A stretch of 28,844 nt of DNA from a virus, in IMG/VR virus record IMGVR_UViG_3300030329_000641, positions 1-28,844 of that record. The stretch is one strand, 5' to 3'. A program made the translations under genes and the position numbers. Of this stretch, positions 28,843 through 28,844 are shown piece after piece. The notes below the pieces were generated by a model. It did not search any database and had not been told where the DNA came from. It worked only from the letters and a program-made list of their open reading frames with translations. The number at the start of each line of letters is the position of its first letter. The stretch's first letter is position 1.

Positions 28843-28844
28843 TT
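28781..28844 (-). CDS. ParB-like protein, 3' fragment (window-edge copy)
   Basis: Codons for the last 20 or so residues of the ParB-like protein, repeated through the terminal overlap; the complete gene is at 37-537. One base differs (28843 T against 99 C), changing Val147 to Ile. Confidence 0.9.
   Translation of the reverse strand, partial: IKAQELYNDLKKQGYNVKIK

Noticed and set aside
1-28844. Integrated prophage
   Set aside because: No integrase, excisionase, att-like repeats or host genes; the ends overlap and close into a circle.
1-28844. CRISPR array or tRNA genes
   Set aside because: No regularly spaced repeats or cloverleaf candidates were seen; nearly all bases are coding.

Overview
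The window is best read as one complete genome of a small tailed bacteriophage (siphovirus-like, about 28.7 kb), opened at an arbitrary point. The first 98 bases recur exactly at the right end (28745-28842), and joining the two copies restores both the small terminase and the ParB-like gene, so the molecule closes into a circle of about 28,744 bp. The host is very probably a member of the Bacteroidota, most likely a marine flavobacterium. Reasons: strongly AT-rich DNA; a promoter of the Bacteroidota type (TTTG, 18 bp, TATATTTG); a DUF3127-like single-strand binding protein; signal peptides ending in FGQ or SGQ; and an exported protein with an LDLa-like Cys/Asp motif and a tail resembling the type IX secretion sorting signal. 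There is no integrase, excisionase or tRNA.

Almost everything is on the minus strand, so reading order runs from high to low coordinates. A divergent control region (5741-5886) carries an inverted-repeat operator candidate and a forward promoter. To its left lies the early/replication region: HTH regulator, annealing protein, SSB (then a terminator), a DnaD-like initiator with an origin-like repeat tract inside it, two DNA methyltransferases flanking a 38-residue membrane peptide, a VRR-NUC nuclease, a sigma-like HTH protein, several small unknown genes, an HNH nuclease and a ParB-like protein. Across the circle junction this continues into small and large terminase (28775-27290).

Downstream of the terminase comes the tail block, before the head block, which is unlike the usual order: tail-assembly chaperone with a T9 -1 frameshift site, tail terminator-like, gp10-like, two large tail proteins, a hidden 57-residue ORF, and the tape measure. 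The head block follows: XkdF-type protease, acidic scaffold-like protein with an internal duplication, major capsid protein (terminator), a probable major tail protein (terminator), two micro-ORFs, a virion-like protein, a long portal fusion, a DUF6712-like connector and a structural protein. Next come two exported proteins (a beta-barrel-like outer-membrane candidate and the LDLa/T9SS-like protein), then the lysis-type cluster (small membrane proteins, an exported thioredoxin-like protein without CxxC, M15 peptidase, 3TM holin), and a metallophosphoesterase whose reading frame has no normal start codon.

On the plus strand there are only three small genes (5887-6562), including a winged-HTH-like protein, ending at a structured element in the convergent gap with the late operon. 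Several genes too short for routine calling were found by reading the gaps: 795-953, 1530-1679, 3197-3313, 6625-6762, 14694-14810, 14785-14958, 20202-20375 and, less surely, 11336-11467. Family names are from recognition of motifs by eye; no database search was possible.
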